Positions 15,743 through 23,160 of a stretch of DNA of 54,072 bases are shown in pieces (positions within the stretch are counted from its first letter, which is position 1; each line of letters opens with the position of its first letter). The translations under genes were made by a program, and so were the position numbers. The notes beneath the pieces were generated by a model, which was not told the DNA's origin, searched no databases, and saw only the letters and a program-made list of their open reading frames with translations. Origin of the DNA: Heyndrickxia sporothermodurans (GTDB lineage: Bacteria > Bacillota > Bacilli > Bacillales > Bacillaceae_C); the NCBI GenBank assembly GCA_018333075.1, contig BORH01000025.1:1-54072 (forward strand), read 5' to 3'.

Positions 15743-16999
15743 ATGGAGGTTTTTGTTGCTCGTCAGCCAATTTTCGATCAAGATGAAAAGGTAGTTTCAT
15801 ATGAATTACTGTATCGCAATAATAAAGTAAATTCATTTCCAAATATTGATGGAGATCAGGCAACGGCAGATGTTATTATAAATGGATTTTTAAATATTGG
15901 GATTGACAATTTATCATCTGGCTTACCTTGTTTTATTAATTTTACTGAGAATCTTCTACAACAAAAAGTTCCTAGCTTTTTCCCGCCAAGTCAAATTGTA
16001 GTGGAATTACTAGAGAATATAATACCATCCCCAGAAATAATTCAAATTTGTATGGATTTGAAGAAACAAGGATACAAGATCGCTTTGGATGATTATATTT
16101 TTCAAGATAATAATAGATATTCCTTACAATTATTAAAAACGGTTGATATTGTTAAAATAGATTTTCTAAACACTACGGAAAAAGAAAGAGAAAGAATAGA
16201 AAAGATTGTAAAACAATTTAATGTTGCACTATTAGCTGAGAAAGTTGAATCTCGCCATGAATTTATAAAGGCAAAAAGACGTGGATATACGTTGTTTCAA
16301 GGATATTTTTTTAGTAAGCCAATTATTTTATCAGCATTCGATGTCCCTGAATCTTTCGCTTCCTACTTGCAAATTATTAATAAATTGTCTGATGAGAATG
16401 TGAGTATTGAAGTAATTAGCCAAATTATTGAACAAGATATTTCATTATCATACAAGCTCTTAAAACTAATTAATTCATCAGCATATCGTCCTAAACATAA
16501 GATTCATTCAATTCCCCAAGCTATTATTTTGTTGGGATTAATAGAAATTAAAAGATGGATTTACGTTTTAGCAGTACGAGAAAACTCTGGGTGGCGTAAA
16601 CAATTACCAAATGAAGTAAAGAAGGTAACCTTAACAAGGGCAAAAATGTGTGAATTAATTTCAGAAGAAATGTTTGGGAAAAATGAATCTCCAAAATATT
16701 TTTTATTAGGCTTATTTTCATTAATGGATACGATACTGTCCATTCCAATGGATCAAGTATTAAATAAGTTATCTCTTGATGATACAATTTATGCCGCTTT
16801 ATGTGGAGAAAAAAATAGGATGAGAGAGATATTAGATCTGTCGATTGCATTTGAGCAAGGAGAATGGGATCGAATGGAAAGAATTTCAACTAACATTGGA
16901 CTATCAGAAAATATGCTTTCACGCTATTACAATCAAGCAATATTATGGAGTGAGCAGGTGTTATATGAAGATTTCTCAACAATTGATTTTATCGAATGA
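15743..16999 (+). CDS. yuxH: EAL-HDOD domain protein (YuxH-like)
   Basis: This 418-residue protein has an N-terminal EAL-like domain (about 1-200) followed by an HDOD domain (about 200-400). The EAL signature is degenerate. YELLYR replaces EALxR, ALDDYIFQ replaces DDFGTG, and AEKVES retains part of the ExVE motif. Cyclic di-GMP hydrolysis is therefore unlikely and a sensory or binding role is more plausible. The HDOD part shows LKLINSSAYRPKHKIHSIPQAIILLG. B. subtilis YuxH has the same layout. The start is placed at ATG 15743 because ggggtggag lies directly upstream; a GTG at 15734 would sit inside that site. Confidence 0.87.
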   Translation: MEVFVARQPIFDQDEKVVSYELLYRNNKVNSFPNIDGDQATADVIINGFLNIGIDNLSSGLPCFINFTENLLQQKVPSFFPPSQIVVELLENIIPSPEIIQICMDLKKQGYKIALDDYIFQDNNRYSLQLLKTVDIVKIDFLNTTEKERERIEKIVKQFNVALLAEKVESRHEFIKAKRRGYTLFQGYFFSKPIILSAFDVPESFASYLQIINKLSDENVSIEVISQIIEQDISLSYKLLKLINSSAYRPKHKIHSIPQAIILLGLIEIKRWIYVLAVRENSGWRKQLPNEVKKVTLTRAKMCELISEEMFGKNESPKYFLLGLFSLMDTILSIPMDQVLNKLSLDDTIYAALCGEKNRMREILDLSIAFEQGEWDRMERISTNIGLSENMLSRYYNQAILWSEQVLYEDFSTIDFIE

Positions 17000-17067
17000 A
17001 TCTTGATACTTTCCCTTTTTTATGGCACTCTTAATAAATAATTAATCGTCTTATTGGGGGCTGCGTA

Positions 17068-18054
17068 ATGAATATTAACATAAGAAAATGCCACGGTTCA
17101 GGAAATGATTTTTTACTTATAGATGAAATGTCTGATCAATATAATTTTTCTGAAACAGATCGTCAGAATTTAGCTATTGCTCTATGCGACCGCAATACTT
17201 CATTAGGTGCTGATGGAATATTATACACGATGAAAAGTGACCATGCAGATGCAAAAATGAGAGTTTTTAATGCAGATGGCTCTGAGGCATCAATGTGCGG
17301 CAATGGATTGCGATGTGTTGGTCGATATGTTTGTGAACTGCTTGAAAAAGATCAAATAATTGTTGAAACTATGAAAGCTGATTTAAAAGTGTCTAAGGAA
17401 GTACCTATTTATAATGATATTCCTACATATTGTGTAGAGATATCCCCAGTTTTATTCTCATTAGATTCCGTTCCTATGAATCTTGATCAAGATACATTAA
17501 TAAATCAGAAGGTAGATGACCTTTCAGATCAACTTACATTTACTGCAGTAGCAGTTCCAAACCCTCATTTAATTAGTTTTGTTGAAAATGAGGGAATTCG
17601 TGCAAATACGCAAAAAACAATTTCTGAATTTGTTAATGGACCAAATCATTTATTTCCCGATGGCGTCAATGTGAGTTTTGTGAAAATAATTGATTTAGGA
17701 GTGATTTATGTACGGACTTTTGAAAGAGGAGTGGGATTTACGAATGCCTGTGGAACAGCTATGTCTGCCTCTTCACTTGTTTCCTGCCTTATTTCCGATA
17801 ACAAAATAGGACAAATGATAGATGTTTATAATAATGGTGGTAAAGTGCGGTGTGTTGTTCACAAGTATGGACATGAATATCAAATTGATTTAATTGGCAA
17901 TGCCACATATTTATTTGAAGCTAAAATATTTGTTGATGAAAAGTACCCGGAAAAATTCGAAGTATTAAATCAAATTAATTTTGATGAACAAAAAAAATAC
18001 GAAGAACTTGAAAAACATGCAAAGGAATTTATTGAAAAAAACGTCTTGTATTAA
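17068..18054 (+). CDS. dapF: Diaminopimelate epimerase DapF
   Basis: DapF interconverts LL- and meso-diaminopimelate in the lysine/peptidoglycan pathway. The two catalytic cysteines are visible: Cys77 in MCGNGLRCVG and Cys228 in NACGTAMSAS. The N-terminal KCHGSGNDF is also present. At 328 residues it is longer than the ~285-residue B. subtilis enzyme, matching the longer variant I recall from Listeria-type genomes. The ERGVGFTNACGT motif has Phe where Glu is usual (GVGET), a feature worth checking against that long subgroup. An attgggggg site precedes the ATG. Confidence 0.92.
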   Translation: MNINIRKCHGSGNDFLLIDEMSDQYNFSETDRQNLAIALCDRNTSLGADGILYTMKSDHADAKMRVFNADGSEASMCGNGLRCVGRYVCELLEKDQIIVETMKADLKVSKEVPIYNDIPTYCVEISPVLFSLDSVPMNLDQDTLINQKVDDLSDQLTFTAVAVPNPHLISFVENEGIRANTQKTISEFVNGPNHLFPDGVNVSFVKIIDLGVIYVRTFERGVGFTNACGTAMSASSLVSCLISDNKIGQMIDVYNNGGKVRCVVHKYGHEYQIDLIGNATYLFEAKIFVDEKYPEKFEVLNQINFDEQKKYEELEKHAKEFIEKNVLY

Positions 18055-18060
18055 TAGTAA

Positions 18061-18106
18061 AACAAACCGATAAATAGATTGATTATTTGTCGGTTTGTTT
18101 TTTATT
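18061..18106. terminator. Strong terminator between dapF and ligD
   Basis: A 15-bp stem (18061-18075/18085-18099, one T-G pair) is followed by a T-run. The left flank is A-rich, so it may work both ways between the convergent genes. Confidence 0.9.
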
Positions 18107-18116
18107 TGTTAAACAA

Positions 18117-19964
18117 CTATTTATTATTTTTTAAAAAATTTAATACTGGTTCAAAAGGCTGCTGTTTTTTTATGGAAAAGTAATTGACGAATGGACATCC
18201 TAATTTGCTTATTCGATCTTGTATAGTTTTTATCGTAAATTGACTAGGATTCAGTTTTTCATTTACTTCTGACCAAAATAAAGGACTAGCAATTAGAGCA
18301 TCCTCATGTCCACGCATAGAGTATGGAGCAATAATGGTTTTGCCTTCTGCGTGTTGAACAAAGTCCACGTAAAGCCTATTTTTTCTGTTTTTTTTCAGTC
18401 TTTCGATTGTAAACAAATCAGGTTTCTCACTGACTAGATAATTTGCTATAAATTCAGTGAAAAGGCGTGTTTCTTTCCAAGTAAATGTTTTTTCGGGTAG
18501 CGGAATATATACTTGTAAACCTTTATTGCCAGAGGTTTTAACAAAGCTAATTAAATTCAATTGATCAAATATTTTTTTCATCATCCTACTTGCTGTAACA
18601 GCCAAAGTAAATTCTTTTCTTGTTGGTGGATCTAAATCAAAGACAATTTCACTAACGTATGGATTTTCTATTGTGTGAAAAGGAATATGATACTCAATGG
18701 CAAGTTGATTAGCTAACCACATTAAAGTTTTTAAATTATTGCATATGATGTAGTTTATACCATTGTTATAATTGGTCCGTATAAATTTGGGGGCGTAGTC
18801 AGGGCAATTTTTTTGATAAAATGGCTCACCAAATATTCCATGCGGATAACGAATCACTGTTAATGCACGGTTTTCTAAAAAAGGAAGCATAAATGGCGAA
18901 ATTTCTCTCATGTACCGGATAAAGTCCAATTTGACAATGGCATCTTTTTTCCATATCGGTTTAGTAGGATGTGAAATAGTTATTTCTTTCGGGATGTTTG
19001 CTTCGTTTAACAAAAATTGTTCGTATGTACACTGTTCTGGTGCAGTATCTAGTTTGAAACGATGGAAATGTGGCTCTCTGAGCTTTTGTTCGTACCATTC
19101 TAAATAATTTATTTCCACACATATAGATGGTTGAATAGTTAGAATACCCTTATTATTTTCAGTGCCGTTTTCTCTTAGAACTTTGTTTAACGCTTGTTTT
19201 TGTTCAGGGTCTAAACTAAATAAAAATAATCCTAATGGGAAAATCGAATCATTTTTATACACACCAATATGGTAATAGCCATTTGTGGAATCATAAGCAG
19301 TTATAAAACATGTTACACTTTTCCAATTTTTAAGTTTAATCCAAGTTTCAGAGCGTTTTCCTTCTTCCCATTTACTTTCTTTATTTTTTGCTATAATACC
19401 TTCTCCATTATAGGTCAATACTTTATCCCATATTTTTTTATATTCCTTTTCAAAAGGTATATATTGAATAGACAATGGACTGCTGATTGTTGGTTCTAGA
19501 GGTAATTCTAGCTCTTCCATAAAGTGTTTTAGTTTCTCTTTTCTAGTATGATAAGGTTTATGCATAATTGACTTGTTATTAAAAATTAAAAGATCAAAAG
19601 CTAAAAATTTGCATGGTCTTTGATTTCCCATCTTTTCTATCCGTTCCTGTGACTTCATTCTTCCTCGCATTTGAAGTTGTCCGAAATTTGCTTTACTGCC
19701 ATTTTCAAGGATAACTAGTTCTCCGTCTATTTTAATTGGGAGTAAATCCATGACTTTTTCTTTCATTGTTAATAAAATGTCTTTTATTTCAGGAAAGAAT
19801 GGCAGCATATCTATTTCGTTTCGACTCCATAAATGCATCTCATTTTTGCTCAATTCTAATATAGCTCGAAAACCATCGTATTTAATCTCATAAAGCCACT
19901 CACCATTTTGGGGAGGCACTTGTTTTAAAACAGGAAGCATCGGCTTCATTTTGTTTTTCACCAC
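18117..19964 (-). CDS. ligD: ATP-dependent DNA ligase/polymerase LigD
   Basis: LigD repairs double-strand breaks with Ku by non-homologous end joining. The N-terminal ligase domain carries the adenylation motif EIKYDGFRA (Lys28), KIDGELVIL, GEGIIAKNK and WIKLKN. The C-terminal primase/polymerase domain (from about residue 330) carries the metal-binding FDLDPP near residue 450. SGNKGLQVYIPL and the later YVDFVQ follow. The domain order LIG-POL and the 615-residue length match B. subtilis LigD (YkoU); there is no phosphoesterase domain. A GTG at 19962-19964 follows aagga at 8 bases; an ATG at 19949 is the alternative start. It is divergent from ku. Confidence 0.93.
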   Translation of the reverse strand: MVKNKMKPMLPVLKQVPPQNGEWLYEIKYDGFRAILELSKNEMHLWSRNEIDMLPFFPEIKDILLTMKEKVMDLLPIKIDGELVILENGSKANFGQLQMRGRMKSQERIEKMGNQRPCKFLAFDLLIFNNKSIMHKPYHTRKEKLKHFMEELELPLEPTISSPLSIQYIPFEKEYKKIWDKVLTYNGEGIIAKNKESKWEEGKRSETWIKLKNWKSVTCFITAYDSTNGYYHIGVYKNDSIFPLGLFLFSLDPEQKQALNKVLRENGTENNKGILTIQPSICVEINYLEWYEQKLREPHFHRFKLDTAPEQCTYEQFLLNEANIPKEITISHPTKPIWKKDAIVKLDFIRYMREISPFMLPFLENRALTVIRYPHGIFGEPFYQKNCPDYAPKFIRTNYNNGINYIICNNLKTLMWLANQLAIEYHIPFHTIENPYVSEIVFDLDPPTRKEFTLAVTASRMMKKIFDQLNLISFVKTSGNKGLQVYIPLPEKTFTWKETRLFTEFIANYLVSEKPDLFTIERLKKNRKNRLYVDFVQHAEGKTIIAPYSMRGHEDALIASPLFWSEVNEKLNPSQFTIKTIQDRISKLGCPFVNYFSIKKQQPFEPVLNFLKNNK

Positions 19965-20021
19965 ATTTTTATTCCTTATAGTGACCTAATCTAAAATACC
20001 TATTCATTTCCATCACTTTTT

Positions 20022-20028
20022 TAGTATG
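20022..20028 (-). promoter_or_regulatory. CATACTA: possible forespore-type -10 for ligD
   Basis: The minus strand reads CATACTA, the core of sigma-F/sigma-G -10 elements. It lies about 60 bases upstream of the ligD start. B. subtilis ykoU/ykoV are known to be forespore-expressed. I cannot find a convincing -35, so this is a weak call. Confidence 0.35.
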
Positions 20029-20086
20029 AAAACAAACTAAATTATTAAAGCTTATAGTAAGAGATAAATTAGGGAGGGCAAGTATT

Positions 20087-20926
20087 ATGCATACAATATG
20101 GAAAGGTAGCATTAGCTTTGGTTTAGTTAACATACCGATTAAATTACATGCTGCTACAGAGGATAAGGATATAAAATTACGTTCTTTACACAAGAAATGT
20201 CATACACCAATTAAATATGAAAAAAGATGTCCTGTTTGTGACATGGAATTATCGGTAGAGGAAATTGTTAAAGGATATGAAGTAACGAAAGGGAAATACA
20301 TTATTATAGAAGAAACAGAATTAGAAGAACTGAAAAATGCAAATGAAGAGAAAGCAGTAGAAATCATTGACTTTGTAAAAATAGAAGAAATAGATCCTAT
20401 CTATTTTAATAAAAGTTATTATATGTCTCCGAATGAGGGGGGAATGAAAGCTTACGGATTGCTCAGAAAAGCATTAGTTGAATCTGAAAAAGCGGGTTTA
20501 GCAAAAATTAATATGCGCTCCAAAGAACAATTAGCTATTATTCGTGTATTCGAAAATACAATTTTAATGGAAACAATTCACTACCCTGATGAAGTAAGAA
20601 ATGTAGGAGATGTTCCGAACGTCCCTGTTGGTGACCAAGTTTCAAAAAAAGAAATAGATACTGCTATACTGCTGATCGATCAATTAACAACTACTTTTGA
20701 ACCAACTAAGTATAAGGATGAATATCGGTCTAACCTTATGGAATTAATAGAGTCAAAACGTACTGGAAAAGAAATGGTCACTCCGAAAGAAAAAGCCCCC
20801 GCTGCAAACGTTACTGATTTAATGGCAGCATTGCAAGCATCAATTGATAAAACAAAGCCTATGGAAGAAAAAAAACCAACAACAAAGAGAAAAAGAACCA
20901 TTTCGAAAACAAAAAAGGTACAATAG
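20087..20926 (+). CDS. ku: Ku DNA-end-binding protein
   Basis: This 279-residue bacterial Ku forms a homodimeric ring that binds broken DNA ends and recruits LigD. It starts with the typical MHTIWKGSISFGLVNIPIKLH and has the conserved RSLHKKCHTPIKYEKRCPVCD. The helical core follows (KAYGLLRKALVESEKAGLAK, IIRVFENTILMETIHYPDE). A lysine-rich C-terminal tail of about 30 residues (KRKRTISKTKK) ends it, as in B. subtilis YkoV. The agggaggg site lies about 7 bases upstream. Divergent orientation to ligD with a 122-base gap suggests shared control. Confidence 0.95.
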   Translation: MHTIWKGSISFGLVNIPIKLHAATEDKDIKLRSLHKKCHTPIKYEKRCPVCDMELSVEEIVKGYEVTKGKYIIIEETELEELKNANEEKAVEIIDFVKIEEIDPIYFNKSYYMSPNEGGMKAYGLLRKALVESEKAGLAKINMRSKEQLAIIRVFENTILMETIHYPDEVRNVGDVPNVPVGDQVSKKEIDTAILLIDQLTTTFEPTKYKDEYRSNLMELIESKRTGKEMVTPKEKAPAANVTDLMAALQASIDKTKPMEEKKPTTKRKRTISKTKKVQ

Positions 20927-21010
20927 TGAGTGGAGTAAAGAAGTATTGAATAAATGCTGATAAAAAGAATGTCTACTCAGATAAAGTTCAATTTTGCTGG
21001 AGGTCATAGG

Positions 21011-21673
21011 ATGGAGAAACGTGTTGGTTGGTTAATTTTAAGTAAAATTCTGTTATTGTGCATCCTTGCTTTTGTATTCTTAGTAATCGGAGCTAACTTT
21101 AATGGGGGGATCATACAGAAATTTGATTATTTTTGGATAAATATGATTCAAGGAAATATCTCTGAAAAACTTACATCCTTTATGTTGTTTATCACTTTTT
21201 GGGGGTCAATTAAAGGAGTAGCACTAATTTCAGCAGTAACAGTCATTTGGTTATTTGTTACCGGTAAGCGATTATTAAGTATAGCTACAGCTCTTACGAT
21301 AAGTATAGGAGCAGGTGGGTTTAATCATGTATTAAAATTATATTATAAACGTGAACGACCAAGCATTCACCCCATAATTCATGAGCAAGGATATAGTTTT
21401 CCAAGCGGCCATTCAATGGGCTCGATGATATTATTTGGATGCCTTGTATTTATTTTCTTTAAAGTATGTAAGAATAGATCACTTAAGTTATTCTTTACAG
21501 TAATAAGTATAGTAATGATCTTAATCATAGGAATTAGCCGGATATATTTAGGTGTCCATTATCCTAGTGATGTATTAGGTGGGTATACTACAGGTGCCAT
21601 TTGGTTACTTTTCTCAATAATTATTTTTTCATTTTTTGAAAATCGTTTAAAAAGGAGACAAGCTATTAATTAG
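21011..21673 (+). CDS. PAP2 superfamily phosphatase
   Basis: This 220-residue membrane phosphatase carries all three PAP2 motifs. These are KLYYKRERP (109-117), SFPSGHS (129-135) and [12 protein letters not shown] (176-187, catalytic His183 with Asp187). Six hydrophobic helices surround them. Family members dephosphorylate phosphatidate, phosphatidylglycerol phosphate or undecaprenyl diphosphate (YodM, BcrC types); the substrate here cannot be fixed. The start at ATG 21011 is set by ggaggt 6 bases upstream. An upstream in-frame ATG at 20954 would add 19 residues without support. Confidence 0.88.
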   Translation: MEKRVGWLILSKILLLCILAFVFLVIGANFNGGIIQKFDYFWINMIQGNISEKLTSFMLFITFWGSIKGVALISAVTVIWLFVTGKRLLSIATALTISIGAGGFNHVLKLYYKRERPSIHPIIHEQGYSFPSGHSMGSMILFGCLVFIFFKVCKNRSLKLFFTVISIVMILIIGISRIYLGVHYPSDVLGGYTTGAIWLLFSIIIFSFFENRLKRRQAIN

Positions 21674-21773
21674 GCTAAAGTCCATTTTTACGATAAAAAT
21701 GAAAAACTATATACCAAATCACCCAAAAATGAATAATATGCTATGGAAGTTTAATAAAGGGAGGAATGACCAA

Positions 21774-21938
21774 ATGAGTGGTGCAGTAGGAGCTGGAGGT
21801 TATGGATATGGCGGTGGCTTTGCCTTTATCGTCGTATTGTTTATTCTATTAGTTATAGTTGGAGCAGCATTTGTTGGTGGTGGTGGCTACGGCTACGGTG
21901 CCGGACCGGGATATGGATATGGCTACGGTTGTTGCTAA
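21774..21938 (+). CDS. YjcZ family protein with Gly-Tyr repeats
   Basis: This 54-residue member of the YjcZ family is longer than the two at the left end. An N-terminal GGYGYGGG leads into one hydrophobic helix ([21 protein letters not shown]) and a tail of GYGYG repeats ending in Cys-Cys. The tail resembles glycine-tyrosine-rich coat proteins, and the terminal cysteines could cross-link. The start is ATG 21774 behind aagggagg (an upstream in-frame ATG at 21699 lacks a site). A terminator follows. Confidence 0.85.
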   Translation: MSGAVGAGGYGYGGGFAFIVVLFILLVIVGAAFVGGGGYGYGAGPGYGYGYGCC

Positions 21939-21952
21939 AAAGTACTTTTTTT

Positions 21953-21985
21953 GAAGCACCTATCTGTTAGGTGCTTCTTATATTT
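21953..21985 (+). terminator. Terminator after the YjcZ gene
   Basis: The 10-bp perfect stem gaagcaccta/taggtgcttc (21953-21962/21968-21977) is followed by ttatattta. Confidence 0.85.
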
Positions 21986-22029
21986 ATAAGATAATAAAGG
22001 ATAAATTACTTAAGAGGTTAGGTTATAAA

Positions 22030-22174
22030 AAATGTATGCTGTGTCAACCATAAGCACCGTTGATTCGCCTTTTAATCAACAGCATTTCCTTAATCTCAGT
22101 CGAAGTCCTTCCGGGAAAATTAGAACTACAATTTTCAAAGTACGTCGATGAGCAAGGTGCTTGCGCTTTTCTTA
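22030..22174 (+). repeat. Dispersed intergenic repeat, copy 2
   Basis: This is the most divergent and shortest copy. It retains gttgattcgcc, atcaac, tttccttaatctcagtc, gggaaaatt/aattttc, gtcgatga and the ending ggtgcttgcgcttttctta. Orientation is the same as copies 1 and 3, again just after a terminator of a plus-strand gene. Confidence 0.75.
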
Positions 22175-22264
22175 TATTAAAGAGAAGAACAATGCCTTAA
22201 TTTTCTTGCTTTTTTTAACAAATTGCATTACAATAAAAAAGAACTCATGTAAGGAGTGTATAGT

Positions 22265-22336
22265 TTGAAGCTAATATTCTTTTCCACTGTATGTTTTGTA
22301 TTTTCAATTCATACTGGCGCGGTCAAGGAGCCGTAA
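22265..22336 (+). CDS. Possible 23-residue peptide with hydrophobic N-terminus
   Basis: TTG 22265 follows an excellent aaggagtg site and opens 23 codons (MKLIFFSTVCFVFSIHTG...). The peptide looks like a signal or membrane peptide. The last third lies in an abruptly GC-richer patch (22315-22360). It may be a true micropeptide or the 5' end of a truncated gene. Confidence 0.35.
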   Translation: MKLIFFSTVCFVFSIHTGAVKEP

Positions 22337-22445
22337 GGACGGAAGAGAGGAAGGGCTTTCGTTGTTTTGAAAGTTTTTTACTGAAATTAATAATTATACC
22401 TTTAATTCATTAGTTTTATGGATTCAAATATGGAGTTATTAGATT

Positions 22446-22510
22446 CACATGTTATAAAGAGTCGCTACTTTTTTAGTGTGGATACTCTTTATAATATGTG
22501 AATTTTTATT
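22446..22510 (+). terminator. 17-bp hairpin upstream of the cold-shock gene
   Basis: The stem 22446-22462/22484-22500 has 17 pairs with one G-T and is followed by aatttttattt. It fits an intrinsic terminator of an upstream small transcript. It could also be a structured part of the cold-shock mRNA leader, since it ends 62 bases before that start codon. Confidence 0.6.
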
Positions 22511-22562
22511 TACTGCGTAAATATGAGTAACATATTAAAAAATTTTTGGAGGTTGTCTACAC

Positions 22563-22763
22563 ATGGCACAAGGTACAGTAAAATGGTTTAACAGTGAAAA
22601 AGGATTCGGCTTTATCGAAGTTGAAGGCGGAAATGATGTATTTGTACATTTCAGCGCAATCGTTGGTGATGGATACAAAACATTAGAAGAAGGTCAACAA
22701 GTTGAATTCAATATTGTTGAAGGTCAACGCGGACCACAAGCTGACAACGTTGTAAAACTATAA
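22563..22763 (+). CDS. Cold-shock protein (CspA/CspD family)
   Basis: This 66-residue single-OB-fold RNA chaperone carries the RNP motifs GFGFIEV and VFVHFSAI and the KWFNSEKG start. It ends [10 protein letters not shown] like B. subtilis CspB/CspC/CspD. It binds single-stranded RNA and melts structures that form in the cold. A ggaggt site lies 10 bases upstream. Codon use is more G/C-ending than in its neighbours, as expected of a highly expressed gene. A clear terminator follows. Confidence 0.95.
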   Translation: MAQGTVKWFNSEKGFGFIEVEGGNDVFVHFSAIVGDGYKTLEEGQQVEFNIVEGQRGPQADNVVKL

Positions 22764-22775
22764 TCTTACAAAAAA

Positions 22776-22803
22776 AAACTGCCTTTAATGGCAGTTTTTT
22801 TAT
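22776..22803 (+). terminator. Terminator after the cold-shock gene
   Basis: The stem aaactgcc/ggcagttt (22776-22783/22790-22797) lies between an A-run and a T-run. Confidence 0.93.
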
Positions 22804-22911
22804 TTTTTCTCTAAAAGTTCTAATTTTATATTTTTATAGCTTTTTCTGAATAATATATCTGTCAGCAATATATGACAAATTTGTGGATAAAATAAAGAAT
22901 CATTAAAAGTG

Positions 22912-22920
22912 TGTTATAAT
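22912..22920 (+). promoter_or_regulatory. Extended -10 promoter for ltaS
   Basis: TGTTATAAT is a perfect extended -10 (TGnTATAAT) without a good -35. Transcription from here would give an ltaS leader of about 230 bases. Confidence 0.5.
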
Positions 22921-23160
22921 AGTGGAATAATGCTGATCTGATAATGAAAAACCATGCTGAAAAAACTGTATTTGTCGATAAAACAAGATTTAAATCGATT
23001 TTTTTTAATAGTTCAGATAGACTGTTTTCTATAAAAACACTTGATTTTTTTTTTGAAAGTAATAAAATGATTGAGTACCATTTATTAAAGAATACATTAA
23101 TTGTAAAAACAATAATAAGTCACCTTTGAGTCATCGATTTTGACTAATAGGAGGTAAACA

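Noticed and set aside
18117-20926. Ku/LigD as part of a phage or defence island
   Set aside because: Neighbours are ordinary housekeeping and spore genes, and the pair is the standard chromosomal Bacillus NHEJ set.
22944-23129. 61-codon frame as a gene
   Set aside because: No ribosome binding site, low-complexity F/K/S-rich product and no recognisable family; listed only as a leader observation.
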